Source: Drechslerella dactyloides
Lineage: Eukaryota > Ascomycota > Orbiliomycetes > Orbiliales > Orbiliaceae
Assembly: GCA_020064725.1 (NCBI GenBank)
Contig: JAGTWJ010000019.1
Location: 3,658,001-3,722,000, forward strand
DNA: 64,000 nt
Direction of reading: 5' to 3'
Part shown: one piece after another, positions 24,301 through 35,290 of the stretch
Layout: each line of letters opens with the position of its first letter
Position numbering within the stretch: position 1 is the stretch's first letter
Notes under the pieces: model-generated
The model's database searches: none
What the model saw: only the letters and a program-made list of their open reading frames with translations
Told to the model about the DNA's origin: nothing
Made by a program: the position numbers and the translations under genes

Positions 24301-26016
24301 TAGCACTCGCGGATCGCCCGGCAGCGAACGACATTGGCTCGGGGGCGACTTGAGATGGTTAAATCGTGCCCGGGCACTGAATTCAATTTTGCATTTGCAG
24401 GATCACTGACACACGTCGCGTCGTCCGTGGGGAGCTGGCGGGAATAAAGCACTCCGTATTGACCGAGCGCAAGTTTACTCGACTTGAGTTAAGCTTGCAA
24501 GGCCAGGCGATCCGATCGAATGACCCGAGCGAAGAGGAGAAAGAAGAAAACCAGCAAGGAAGCCGGTCACACCGGCATCCGGACGGGCTATCTTGGAATT
24601 CAACAACGAGCAATTTGTCCTTGTCCCAACCCGACGATGTGGGTGTGCCGGCCTCTTTCTTTCCTTCTTTCGCGGCCTCGGTATCCACTAGCCTGCCCAC
24701 AGACCGCTTCCTGCATTCCAGCTGACTGCTTAACTGTCCCAGCAAGGGGGCCACTGGGACGGCATCCCGCGGGCAGTTCGAGGGATAAATTGGCTGGTTG
24801 GCTGGTTAGCAGGCTAGCCGGTTGGCTGGCTTGGTTGCATCCAACTGCAGTTGGGCCGGGCTGGCAGGGCTCGTCGTTTGTGAGCCGTCCGTCCACCGCG
24901 CCGTCCGCAATTTCAGACAGACAGACAACCTGTCCGGTTCAATTACTTATTAATTCATCAGGCGTGTTTCGGACGACCGATCCAGCCGAGCGAGGCTCCG
25001 AGCGATGCGGGCTTGAGAGTCAAGTTCAAGCCATATTATCTGCCGATTATGAACGAATCCGGCGGACAAGCGAGAGTAATTGATACGTATATTGGCGTCT
25101 GCAAATGTCTGTGACAGTGCGCAAAAATAGACACACTCTCCGAACCGTTATCGTCATACGGATATAATACGAACTCCCCATACAGCTTGCCCGCCTGCCT
25201 ATCCCACATAATACAAGTATCATATCATATGCACTTGAATGTCTGGAGTTGCGATAAACTCCGCAGTTCGGCGTTCCAAGCATAAGCCGGTCTGTCAGCA
25301 CGGGGTTCCTGAAATATAAAAATTGACGACTGGCGAGACTTTGTAATTAACGGCAGGTCGGGTTTCGTGAACGGACGAACACGAACCAATTGTAATGGCG
25401 CATACAGCTCCCCGACGGCTCCTTAACCGAGTCCGTGGGAATTTGAACCGAGGAGCACAAGCCCAAAACGCCCTCCACCGTACAGCCGTGGCAAAGCCCG
25501 CAAGTTCCGGCCGCCGTCTTACCAAGGCTTGTCATACAATGGCTCTCGCGGAACTCCGAAGATGATCGCGAAGTGAAAACTGTTATAATCGAAAAGCGTA
25601 CTCTTGTATGACAAGACGGAACAAAAGACGAAACAGGCTGCGAACAGTCGCATCGCATCGCATCGTATGGATGGGTTTTAATTTTAATAGTCGCAGTTGA
25701 GACGAGACGGACTGGGTAAAAGAAAAAAAAATACACCGCGGGGCCATCTCGCCGGAACTCCCAATTGGATCGACTCGCCGCTTTCACGGAGGACCGACTG
25801 ACCTGGCCAGGTGCGATCGAGTGACCGACCGATCGCGACAGCCCACCGCCGCAATTTCAGGATTGTTACGTTTCCCACCCCATCCAATTCGCCATTCTGC
25901 ATCGCCGCCGGGCAGTTCTTTCTCGCTTTGAACGTGAAAACCTCCTAGCGTAGAGATCGATCCGTCCGGACGTGCAGCCGGAACGGACGTAACTTGCTGA
26001 AAAGAAAGAAAGCACC
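21360..26016. other. Gene-poor stretch of 4.7 kb between cyclin and thioesterase genes
   Basis: The first part is T-rich (21400-21900) and probably includes the cyclin 3' UTR. The rest has no recognisable protein and no RNA gene. It contains the 16-bp palindrome at 22766-22781 and short CGTA/CGTG runs. The longest open frames (about 180 codons at 21625-22161 and 24520-25083) look random in composition. Confidence 0.6.
22766..22781. repeat. Perfect 16-bp palindrome TAACGTTATAACGTTA
   Basis: The sequence equals its own reverse complement over all 16 bases. Thirteen of these bases recur at 61204-61216 in another gene-poor stretch. Confidence 0.9.
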
Positions 26017-28129
26017 ATGGCGCCTGGGGCCTTTGTATTCGAGCCAACGGGCAAAGCTGGGCCCGCGAGCTTTGTCAAGACGATGGCTCTGCGGGAAGTG
26101 ATATCGCCGCGATTGGCGCCGCCGCCGGCCACCGTTGACTTAAACAGCAGCGCCGGCAAAAGCAACGACGGCTCAGGAACAGGCACCAGAGGCGGCGGCG
26201 GCGGCGGCAGCGATGATATCAATGATGCAGCTGGCAAGCGAAGGGTGTTCTGGTCGATTGTATGTGAAGTGTTCCCTTCTCCCCGCTATCCAGCACGAAT
26301 CCCTGCGCGTGGTTGTGGTGTTTTTCGGCGTCACCGACAGGAGCAGCGCTCCTAGCATGGCATGGGCATCCACATGAATTACCATCTGCTGGGGTTAAAT
26401 TCAATGCGGGGACGAAGCGAACGGTATAGCGTAGTGCATTTGCCTATCTTGCAATGCTATTGTTATCGACGGACGTCACTTCCTTTTTGATTTTTCTACT
26501 TTAGGATTCGGTTCGTGATTATTGATTCGAAGGTTGACCTTGGTTGCTGACTGCATACTGTCTTTCTCCTTCGGGATGTGTTCCAGGGCCCGATTTTCGT
26601 CCCGATCGATGGGATATACGGCGGTCATCTGCTCGGGCAGGCGGTATACGCGGCGTACCAGACCGTCGAGGCGAAGTTCTACTGCCATGTACGTATACTT
26701 ATAATTATATCCCCGCCACCCAAAACCGTCCATGATCTGCCAACTAGCCGCAACGCGGCCTGTTGCAAAATGCAACAAAACATTACCGCCATAACCTTGT
26801 ACTCCACCATAGCTGTGATATTTTCCCCATCGGTACTGTTATACTGACTGTATATACCACACGACGTTGACACTCGCAGAGCGTGTCCAGCAACTTTCTA
26901 ATTCAGGGCCGCCCAAAGCTGCCGCTATGCTACACCGTCGAAACCCTCCGCGAGGGCAAATCTTACTGCACCCGCCACGTCCAGATCCGCCAGCCGGCCG
27001 CGAGTCAGCAGCATCGCCCGCTTGATGCGGCTGTCATATTCGTCGCCACCGTCTCATTCAAGACTGCTGAGGCGCGGGGACTGGAGAGCCAGGTGCCCCC
27101 GCCGCGCGAGCTGCGGAGCTGGGTGGCGAGTCCGCGGCGACATGAAGTTGCGCCTGCCGTCGACATACCTTGGTAAGTTCAATTATTTGACTTTAGTATA
27201 CGAAGTATCTCGGGACACATATGAGGATGCGTGTATTATATTCATAGGAGTATGGATGTCATGTGCTGACTGGAGTTTGTGACGGTGTATTGTATAGCTG
27301 GATGGAGTTCATACGCAAGAAGCGTATCCCATCTCTCTACAATGGCGTTGAGATCCGAAAGGTGGACATGGAAGCCGCCAATTGGTCACGGCCACTGCAC
27401 GAGCATCGGAAGGTCAGTAGCGCTGATCATCACCGTCGTTACACAGCATTATTTGGGTAATGTACAATGCTCACTGGCGTATCATTATATTTTAATGTAC
27501 ACGCCGGGGAATAATATGCATTGAGACAGCTCGAGCTGTTGCACTTAGTGTATTTTGTCATGACGATGTTATAGCAATGCTGACCCGGTGTCGTTTTACC
27601 ACATTAGATACAAATATACAGGCCCGTCGGCCAACTCCCACCCGACCAGCAATCCATCCTAAGCCTCTGCGCACACATCGTAAGTCCATCCGATGCATTC
27701 AAAGTTCACATACGTAACACGCTCTAACCTAACCCTCACCGCCAGTACGCCTCCGACCGCAACGGCATGTTCGCAATCACAGACCCGCACAACGTCGGCA
27801 ACGACATAATCCACACAGGCTCCCTCTCGCACACCCTCATCTTCCACGCAAACCCGACAAAACTCCTCTTCCGCCCGTCCGACAGTTCGTCGTCATCTGA
27901 CTCCGACAACGACGGGTCGAGTCCCGACTGGGCGGTGCTAGAACAGTTCGGAGACGGCGCGAGTGAGGGGCGCGGCGTGGTGCGGGGGCGGCTGTGGAAT
28001 GTTGACGGGACGCTGCTGGCGACGACGGTGCAGGATGCGGTTGTGAGGGTGCGCGTTGATGAGGGTGGCAGCGGGCAGGGTGGAAAGAAGATGCGGACTT
28101 TCTCTGAGCTGTTGAAGAGTATGCTGTAG
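26017..28129 (+). CDS. Acyl-CoA thioesterase II (TesB/ACOT8 family), six exons
   Basis: Exons are 26017-26259, 26587-26688, 26880-27172, 27298-27412, 27608-27679 and 27746-28129, giving 402 residues. Two hot-dog folds are visible. The first holds GIYGGHLLGQAVYAAYQTV and a CTRHVQ strand. The linker contains VEIRKVDMEAANW. The second holds YASDRNGMFAITDPHN, GSLSHTLIFHA and TTVQDAVVRVRV. The family hydrolyses acyl-CoA to free acid and CoA, usually in peroxisomes or mitochondria. Oddities: a Gly/Asp-rich insert in exon 1, an acidic Ser/Asp loop in the second domain, and Ser where the family catalytic Asp (SLDH) normally sits, although the Gln of TVQ is present. The C-terminus SML is not a classical PTS1. 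All junctions keep frame. Confidence 0.85.
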
Positions 28130-29559
28130 GCGGCTCAGCTGTAGATGTATCGCATTGCTTGGTAAATTGTAAATAGGGTTTTCTTGACGTGAAAGGTATA
28201 TAGAGTATGGGTATACGCAGGATGAGTTCTGATTGGTATATATTAGTTCATCCGGGATGAGCAACGGGAACAATTTTCCTAGAACGCGAACGTCCTCTAA
28301 ATTTCTCGATCCATAGAACAAACGTCCTAAAGTGCGCAATATTCTTCCTCTCTAAGATGACAATTCCCAGAAATGATATAAAATCTTCCCCATCGGTGGA
28401 TCAATCTTCCTACTTTGTCAACAGAATCTTCCTAAATAGGAACAAAAGTCGCAAAACGGAGATCAATCTTCCCGATTGGTTAAACAAAATATCCAATTCT
28501 GCAAAAAGATCCTCCAGATACGTAGAATATCCACCTCAAAAGGGCAAAATTTATCCTAACTAGGAAAGATATGGTATTTTTCAATCTTCCGCAATACATC
28601 ATGAAGAAAATTCCGTAGGTATACCGGATGCCCAACATGAAAGAAAAGTTCGACTAATGCCAAAAATTGACACAAGGCAATCATCCTGCTCGCCACATGC
28701 ATGCAGTACAATCGGAGCGCTGTAATACAATCTATATCTTACGATCTGCAGCGTGGCTAGCCGCGATGATTGCTCATGCCCATGCATACAGGGCAAACCG
28801 CAGGGAAGACACCCACATGGCCATCGTGATCGTCTCGTTGAGGATAGCGAGGCCACGTCAGCGTAATCAACTGTCGACGCGAAGCCAGCTTCCAACAACC
28901 GCAGCGTTGCATTTTGCGCACGGTGCCCAAATATAAATGCGATAATATAGCAAGCTTTGAAATCAAAATCTCGATCTGCCGGGTCACATTACAAAGCGGA
29001 TAGTTCTTATCTATACTATAGTATGTAATGATAGTAATGATTTGCAATATTGGTACAGGATCGAACGTACACACAGAACATTCGCCATCGCAGACGACCC
29101 GTGCAAACAAGTGCATGCATTCTTTATTTCGATGGAAGAATATGAGAAATACAGCTATAGATACCACAACCGCATCGGCGTTCCGTACAGAGTTTTCTTT
29201 ATCAAGAAGAATAAAAGCAGGGAGAGAGAAAAAAAGGCTGTTATATAAAATGTAGCATTCAGACGTTGAAAATGATATGACAAAGCAACCCGCATGGCAA
29301 AACCAAAAAGCCAAAGCCAACGAACGTGAGAAAACGAGGTACGACTGAAAAGAAACAAAATGCAAAACAATACCACCTTGAGCGCCGTAAAACAATCGTT
29401 CTTCTGCCAGCGGTAGCAGGAGTACACGTAGCGAATGACCAAGTAGCGACCGTGCGTAGCGCGTGCAGCAACCGACAATATAAAAGGAAACCCAGCGGCG
29501 TGCTGTAGTACAGTATATAGAGGACGGCTTGTTTCTGCTCAACAGCGCGCGCACGTCCC
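28130..29559. other. AT-rich convergent spacer with a cluster of AATCTTCC octamers
   Basis: This 1.43 kb separates the 3' ends of the thioesterase and PTC1 genes. It is richer in A and T than the surroundings. Five AATCTTCC copies lie at 28382, 28403, 28425, 28465 and 28583. No protein-like frame of note is visible. Confidence 0.65.
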
Positions 29560-30968
29560 TTACTTGCCGTCCCCGTCTTCCATCTTGGTCGACGGGCTCT
29601 TCTTCTCCGCGTCGTCCATCACCACGTCTTCGTCGACCAGCGCGCTTTCCGACGCGTTCGTCTCCGGCATGATCCCCAGCCCGACGCCGGTCGCGGTGTT
29701 GGGCTCCTTTGGAGTCTCGAAGCGTACGATCATGCAGCTTAGATTGTCTGTGGAGAATCTCGCGAGCGCGTGGTCGACGAGCGCCTTGGAGGCGTCCTGC
29801 GGGTCTTGGATCGTCCGCACCAGGTCGACGGCTTCTTGATCAGTGCAGACGTCCCATAGCTGAACATTTGGACATTAGTATATCATTGTCCGCTGTATGA
29901 ATGTATCAAGAAGTATGACGTACCCCGTCGCAAGCTAGGATGATGAATTCGTCAACGTCCTGTTGGATCACGGTCTCCGTAGTGTACGGGTGGCCCGTGA
30001 CCAACTCCTTGATATAGGAGTCGCCCAGCGCCCTCGTAACCGCGAGCACACCTGTAACACACACGACATCAGTAGATGGCTCGCATACAACGCAAAGGAC
30101 ACGTTGGCTTACCGTTCACGCGATTGTTGAGGATGAGACCGCCGGCGTTAGCGACCCGCTTTCCTTCGTTCTCATCGCTGCCCTTGTGATCGTAGCTCAG
30201 CCGCAGGGCCTTACCCGAGCGGCACAAGACTATCCGCGCGTCACCGACATTCGCGGTATATAGCATTCGCACGCGCTTCGTCGCCTTCGCGGTGGTCGCC
30301 CCGTTGCCGGTAGCGGCGGCAGTATCCGCTTCTTGCGGTTTCGTCCCCGGCGAGGCTTCCGTGGCAGGATCCGACGCCGCGCTTTCGACTGGCCTGTTCT
30401 CCCATTTGAGGATCGCACAGACGGCGGTGCAGCCGCTGTTCTTGACGGGCAGATCCTTGAGCTCCTTATCGACGTTCATGAACGTCTGGTCCAGCAGCTC
30501 GGGCATCGACTTGCCCTCCTTGTTCCGCCGAATGCAGTCCTCCAGCAGGTGGTGCAGCTTCTTCCCGCACCAGTCGGCAGCAAAGGTGCCGGCGTGGCCG
30601 TCAAAGATGGCAAAGTACCCGTTATCCGAGTCGCCGGCCGCGTTCTCCTCGAGGCTAGAGTACAGGACGGTCTTGTCGCCATCGGAGCAGAGGTTCGAGT
30701 TCAGCATGCAGGCGGGCGGGGACGACGGCAGGAAGTTGTAGATGAACGCGTGGGTGTCCTCCATCGTGCGCCGGCACCGCCGGTTCTTATCTTCCGAGAC
30801 GCCGACGCGGAAGGTATTTTTCGCCGAAGGGCGCGAGTTGCCGGCGGCATTGTTGGTTTCTGACTCCGACTTTGTCGGGCTCGGGGGCGGGTGGATGACG
30901 TTGAAGGAGCGTTTCGGCTTTTCGTCGAGCCCGGCCGCGTGCGTCAGCGTGTTTTTGGCTGAGGCCAT
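29560..30968 (-). CDS. PTC1: PP2C-type protein phosphatase Ptc1
   Basis: Exons on the minus strand are 30968-30113, 30051-29924 and 29859-29560, giving 427 residues from the first in-frame ATG. PP2C motifs occur in order: RRTMED at about 67-71, FAIFDGHAGTFAADWCGKK at about 119-137 with the metal-binding Asp, then TANVGDARIVL, VLAVTRALGD and ILACDGLWDV at about 323-331. The wording around DGHAG resembles Ptc1 more than Ptc2/3. Ptc1 is a Mg/Mn-dependent Ser/Thr phosphatase that turns down MAP kinase pathways such as HOG and cell wall integrity. An Ala/Thr/Pro-rich insert (about 200-235) interrupts the domain. The C-terminal 50 residues are acidic. The frame stays open for 137 more codons upstream of this ATG without another ATG, so the true protein is probably longer through a spliced 5' exon. 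Confidence 0.88.
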
Positions 30969-31379
30969 GAACGAGGAGACGGCGGCGGCGGAGATCCGGC
31001 GCGACTTGCGTTCCTGGGAGGGGGGAGGGGTCGCGGAGGACCTGGGGGCGCCGTTGGGAGCGGAGTCGGACGCGGCAGGAGATGCGGACGGGGGAGGAGA
31101 GGCTCTTGCGTCTGAGGTGTTGGTGCCGCCTAGCAGCCTGGAAAGGCCGAGAGAGAGTCGTCTGCTCGCCAGCTTTAACGACGGGGCGGGGGAAAACGGA
31201 GGCGGGCTTGTTGGTGGCAGGCTCCCAGCAGCAGATGAAGAGAGCGAGCGGGTGGCGGATGGCGGATGGACGGGCGGTTGGAAAGGTCGTTCGGAGGCAG
31301 GAGATGGTGATCGATGGATGGAGGACAGTAGTTTTTTCGACAGAGTGTCGGTGGAGGGAAGCTGGCGGGCTGGGAGCGC
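30969..31379 (-). other. Probable N-terminal coding extension of PTC1
   Basis: In the PTC1 frame these 411 nt are free of stops and read as a Ser/Pro-rich, protein-like sequence with pieces such as LSKKLLSSIHRSP and SQERKSRRISAAAVSSF. There is no ATG. An in-frame TGA lies immediately upstream, and several AG acceptors occur near 31380. The simplest reading is that an upstream exon carrying the start codon splices in here. Confidence 0.55.
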
Positions 31380-32043
31380 TCAGCGTGTGGAGTGCTCTCA
31401 GGATGCTCTCGCCAATGGTAGCACAGCCCTCGCTTGCCCCAGCTTGGTGCTGACAAAGCTGGGCGAGGGAGAACAGAGACAAGACAGGAAGGATGCAGGT
31501 CAGCAAGCGAGCGAAGCCCGGTTGGGTTCCGGAGGTCAGCACACGGCGCTGGCGTCAATGCAGGGCGGTGAAGCTTGGGGGAAGTCTGGAGACGACAGAA
31601 AGTGGCGATGGTGGTTTGGATGCGATGTCGTCGTCTGCAACAAAGGACGTTACACGGAGCAGTAGTTATTACTACTTCTCACACGGACAGCGTTCACATT
31701 CCGCACTTAGTCAGCCGGAATCGCCCACCGGCGCCGGCAAACAAAGCGCCCCCGCCAGAGATCAAGGCAAACCGCCTGGCTGTCGAGGATGCGAATCGAC
31801 AGCTCGAATGGATCGAACCGGTGGAACAGGTTGAAGTGGCCAGGCAGGCTGCCCGCACGGCGTAATGCCGCCGTCATGCAGAAAGTGCCTGGATGCTATT
31901 TTTAATCCGCGCCGCTTTGCGCTTTCCAACAGCATCAACGCATATTCACATTCATATTCACATTCATATTCACCCTCAACTCTAATATCTATCTGCTGTA
32001 CACATTCACCTGCCCGCTGTAATACTCCGTGAGACTCGCCTCC
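31380..32043. other. PTC1 upstream region / 3' side of USP gene A
   Basis: This probably holds the 5' exon(s) and promoter of PTC1. It contains CTGAC branch-point-like sequences on the minus strand near 31500-31550. A 12-bp tandem repeat (CATATTCACATT, two full units plus nine bases) lies at 31941-31973. I could not place the PTC1 start exon with confidence. Confidence 0.5.
31941..31973. repeat. CATATTCACATT tandem repeat
   Basis: Two perfect 12-bp units plus nine bases of a third. Confidence 0.9.
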
Positions 32044-33939
32044 CTATGGTAGATCGGGGATTATACGCCCCTCGTCCAGATTCCAGTCTGTCTTCGGCAT
32101 CTTCGCCGGCTTCGTCGCCGGCTTGGCCCCCTCCGGCAACCGCTCGTAGACCAGCCCGTACATGTTCCCCTTCTCCCTCTTCTCACCGTCCTCCACGGCC
32201 CCGAAGACGTCGGCCCTGCTGATCCTCATCGTGCTGTGCTCGTTGCAAAACCACCACTCCTCCTCCTTGCCGCTCGTCGGGTCCCGCCACTCCCGCCGGT
32301 AGGTGACCCAGTGACCGGCCTTCATGCCCCTCCCTCGGTGGATGAGCACCGCCCTGAGGTCGTACAGCAGCGTCCTCGCTGGGTCCGTCCCCTCTTCGCC
32401 CTTACGCCCGTCGCCGTCGGCATCTTCCCCTGCATCTTCCGGCGTGTCTTCGTCGCCGTCCTTCGGCTTGATCTCGAGCATGGGGCTCGCCTCGCGCTCG
32501 TCGCCGAGCAGGAACCGCCACAGGTTCTGCGTCGGGCGATATTCGACGACGTTGATGTTCTTCGGCGGCTCCCTGGAGTCCCGGGCCGTGACCTTCTTGC
32601 CCGGTTTGAAGAATCCGGCTACGTTGCCGAACTCCAGCACGAGGATCTGGGGCAGCTTGGAGATCGCATGGGTCTCGGACCAGGATGAGAAGTATCTGAT
32701 CGAGGAATCGCGCAAAGCATCCCAGTATGCTGCTTTGGCTGCTGCAGCGGTGGCTCTATCGGCACCCTTGGTGTCCGGGTAGCTTGGCTTCTTGTGCATC
32801 AGCTTTAGGTCCCGCTGGATGTTGTCGTCGCCGTAGTTTCCCGCCTTCAAGGCCGCGGACGCCACGTCGATGCGCCGCTGTAGCTCGAGTACCTGCTCCG
32901 CGGAAAGGGAGTCGGCGGCTCGCCGCTTGAGCGCCCGGACGAGGATATCTCTCGTCGCGATCGTAACGCACCGCCAGCACGAGATGCCCTCGCCGTCTCT
33001 CGCCCCGACGCGGCGATGGAACTCGAAGCATCCGGCGAGCGATATCCTTTGCCCGTCCTATCCCCCTCGTCAGCAAGTGAAACTCTCATATCGAATAGCA
33101 ACCGACAGCTTGATGGTAGAACTCACCCTTTTCAAATGAGGTTTCTCCAACCGCAGCGTCGTGAACTCGCTCTCGTTCCAGCTCGAATGGCCACAACCGA
33201 GACACGTCAACCGCTGCAGCACCCGTCCCTCCAACGGATTATCGGCCCCAGCGCTCTCACCGACCAGCCGTTCATGCAGCCGTGTCATCAGCTCGATGGA
33301 GCTTTGCTGCCGTCCTTCCAGATCATCAAGCCCGAGCTCGGCGGGCGTGGGTGTGACGGCGCTAACGTTGACGAGGCCGTCTTCGTAGCGATAGTACTGG
33401 TTGACCTTGTCGAAGACGTTGTGGATGCGGGTCGTGAGGGCCTTTGCGTCAGTGCCGTCAGCGGGCAGGTTTCCCGCTACCCACTGCGGGTACGACGTCG
33501 CAGCGAGGGCCTATCGCATTCCCGAATCAAGTCAGTTACTTCTATTCCGAAGATAGGTATGGTGTATTGGGCGGATGGGGTAACAGACCTGAAGTGCGGC
33601 GTTCACGTAACAGAGCGTATTGTCAGTCAAATGCCCAATCCCACCGATAATCTGCCTCTCCGGCCCTTTCGCCAGCTTTTTTGCGACAGGTGTCTCGACT
33701 TCTGAATCAGCCTTCCTCTTTCCCGCGCGGAGGCCAGACGTCGACTTTGCTTGGTGTTTATTTTTCGGTATTTGTGAGCTGCGGCTAGGGTTTTTGCTGG
33801 ATGCGGGCCGTCGGTTCCTTGTGGATACCGCTGTGAGTATTCTTCGCGTCTCGCGGCCGAGAGGGGTGGGCGGGCTCGGCGACAACGACGATGGGGATCC
33901 GCGTCCCGGTTTCGATGTAGTATCACTTCTGGATCTCAT
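32044..33939 (-). CDS. Ubiquitin-specific protease-like protein A (C19 family)
   Basis: Exons on the minus strand are 33939-33589, 33510-33127 and 33057-32044, giving 582 residues. The first 95 residues are basic and disordered. A cysteine box follows (TDNTLCYVNAALQ, Cys about 110), then a degenerate QQD-like box (EGRQQSSIELMTRLHE). A finger of two CxxC pairs (CLGC and CWRC) follows. The His box is MKAGHWVTYRR (His about 494). The sequence EEWWFCNEH and a YGLVYERL strand close the domain. The family cleaves ubiquitin from proteins. Here the residue before Cys is Leu, not Thr, and the usual oxyanion Asn five residues upstream is missing, so activity is uncertain. An acidic insert (about 440-470) splits the fold. 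A second USP-like gene lies next to it on the same strand. Confidence 0.8.
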
Positions 33940-35290
33940 GGTTGCCGCTTGCAGTTTTTCCGTGTTTAAACTAGCTTTGAACCTGTGATCTCGTCGGGCT
34001 TTGGTAACGATTCTGGGAATTAAATTTGCCGTCCGGGATCGTATGCTATATTCGAGTATAGTGTTTCAAAAACACCGACTTGAAAAATCTACAGTGTGAA
34101 TGTCGTATCCGATGGTGAAATCCGTATGGTAAGTGCGTATTGTATCGTCCGCACAATTGCAGGTGGTCCGGTGGTAAATTGTTTTATGTCTGGCAGACGG
34201 GATCCGTCAGATACCCACCGTTCAGGAAGAGAGGTCCGCTCAGACACAAATTCAAGTATGGTATCGATATGAGCACTGATATCGGAAACTTGAGCAGTTC
34301 TTGATGTTCCTGGCGCCGTTAATATGTATATCAACGTCTCTAACCGGGTTGATATCAATTGATTCAGGATGGGCCTGCCGAGTGACGGGAACGAATCACA
34401 GAGATGAATCGTATAGTCGTATATCCGGCAATGAACGACTGTACGGACGTGAATTGTGGTATGAATTTCGATTATCCAGGCGGGTTAGATGGCGGTAGTA
34501 TTAGTCTGGATAGAAATATGCTATCCAAACGGACGATAGCGGTGCTGGAGATATCCGGGTTCCTATGCGTTCGAGGAGCCGGATGGTGTTTGTTGTAGAG
34601 ATCTCCGGTCTGGTATTCCTAGACTGGACGGACGAAATTGTGGAACTGGTGGCGATGTCGTATATCGAAGAGGACAAGAAGATGTCAATGAGGTATGTGA
34701 GTGAAGTCGTCAGATGTAGGTGTAGTTAAAAAAAATTGGGGGAAGCCGGCTGGACTATATTTTGTTTAGTGCTGGCTGGTCTAGTGTTGGTGGGCTTTCT
34801 AATTTTTTTTTTTGAAGCTTCATACTTGCTCTCCGTTGATTTTATAATTATGTGTGCACTAACGTGATCGTGTGAGCTATATACACAAACTGCTCATCCC
34901 GACTGGGCTCCTCGGCCAAAGCTTGTGATTGATCGTGATCTAGGATAGTTCAAATCTAGAAGACAGGGTAGCTATTATATCATGGACCGAAGGCCCTCGA
35001 ACTAGTGCTATTTCGTGTCCAGCGCCAGCAGCTGATCGAAGGTTTCTCTCGCATCAATATCTCATGTCGATGATATGTGTATCGACTTTAGAGGTATACT
35101 AGGAATTATTGCCTCGTCTTAATTTCAGAAACGTACTCTTATCCGGGTGTCTACTATCGATATCGATACCAGCACATTACCCTCTCTGATATAACACTCA
35201 ACCTATTCCCACCGGCATGAGATGTCGATCTAGATCTGATATGTGATGAAAGCAAGCTGTCGCTAACAAAGATATATCTGCAAATGTACT
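33940..35290. other. Spacer between the two USP-like genes
   Basis: This 1.35 kb contains the promoter of USP gene A and the 3' UTR of USP gene B. Composition is somewhat AT-rich, with several GATATC-type words. The longest frame (34089-34358, minus) has no recognisable motif. I found no trace of a third USP copy. Confidence 0.55.

Noticed and set aside
24520..25083. 187-codon plus-strand frame between cyclin and thioesterase
   Set aside because: Composition looks random (Trp/Cys/Pro-rich, GCTGG repeats), with no splice-consistent neighbours and no motif.
30787..31542. 251-codon minus-strand frame overlapping PTC1
   Set aside because: It is a shifted frame of the PTC1 exon and its upstream extension; the PP2C motifs are in the other frame.
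30742..31665. 307-codon plus-strand open frame
   Set aside because: It overlaps the first PTC1 exon and its probable extension on the other strand; the translation is Gly/Glu/Arg-rich with no motif.
33940..35290. Possible decayed gene between the USP-like genes
   Set aside because: The short frames have no similarity in motifs to either USP and there are many stops in all frames.
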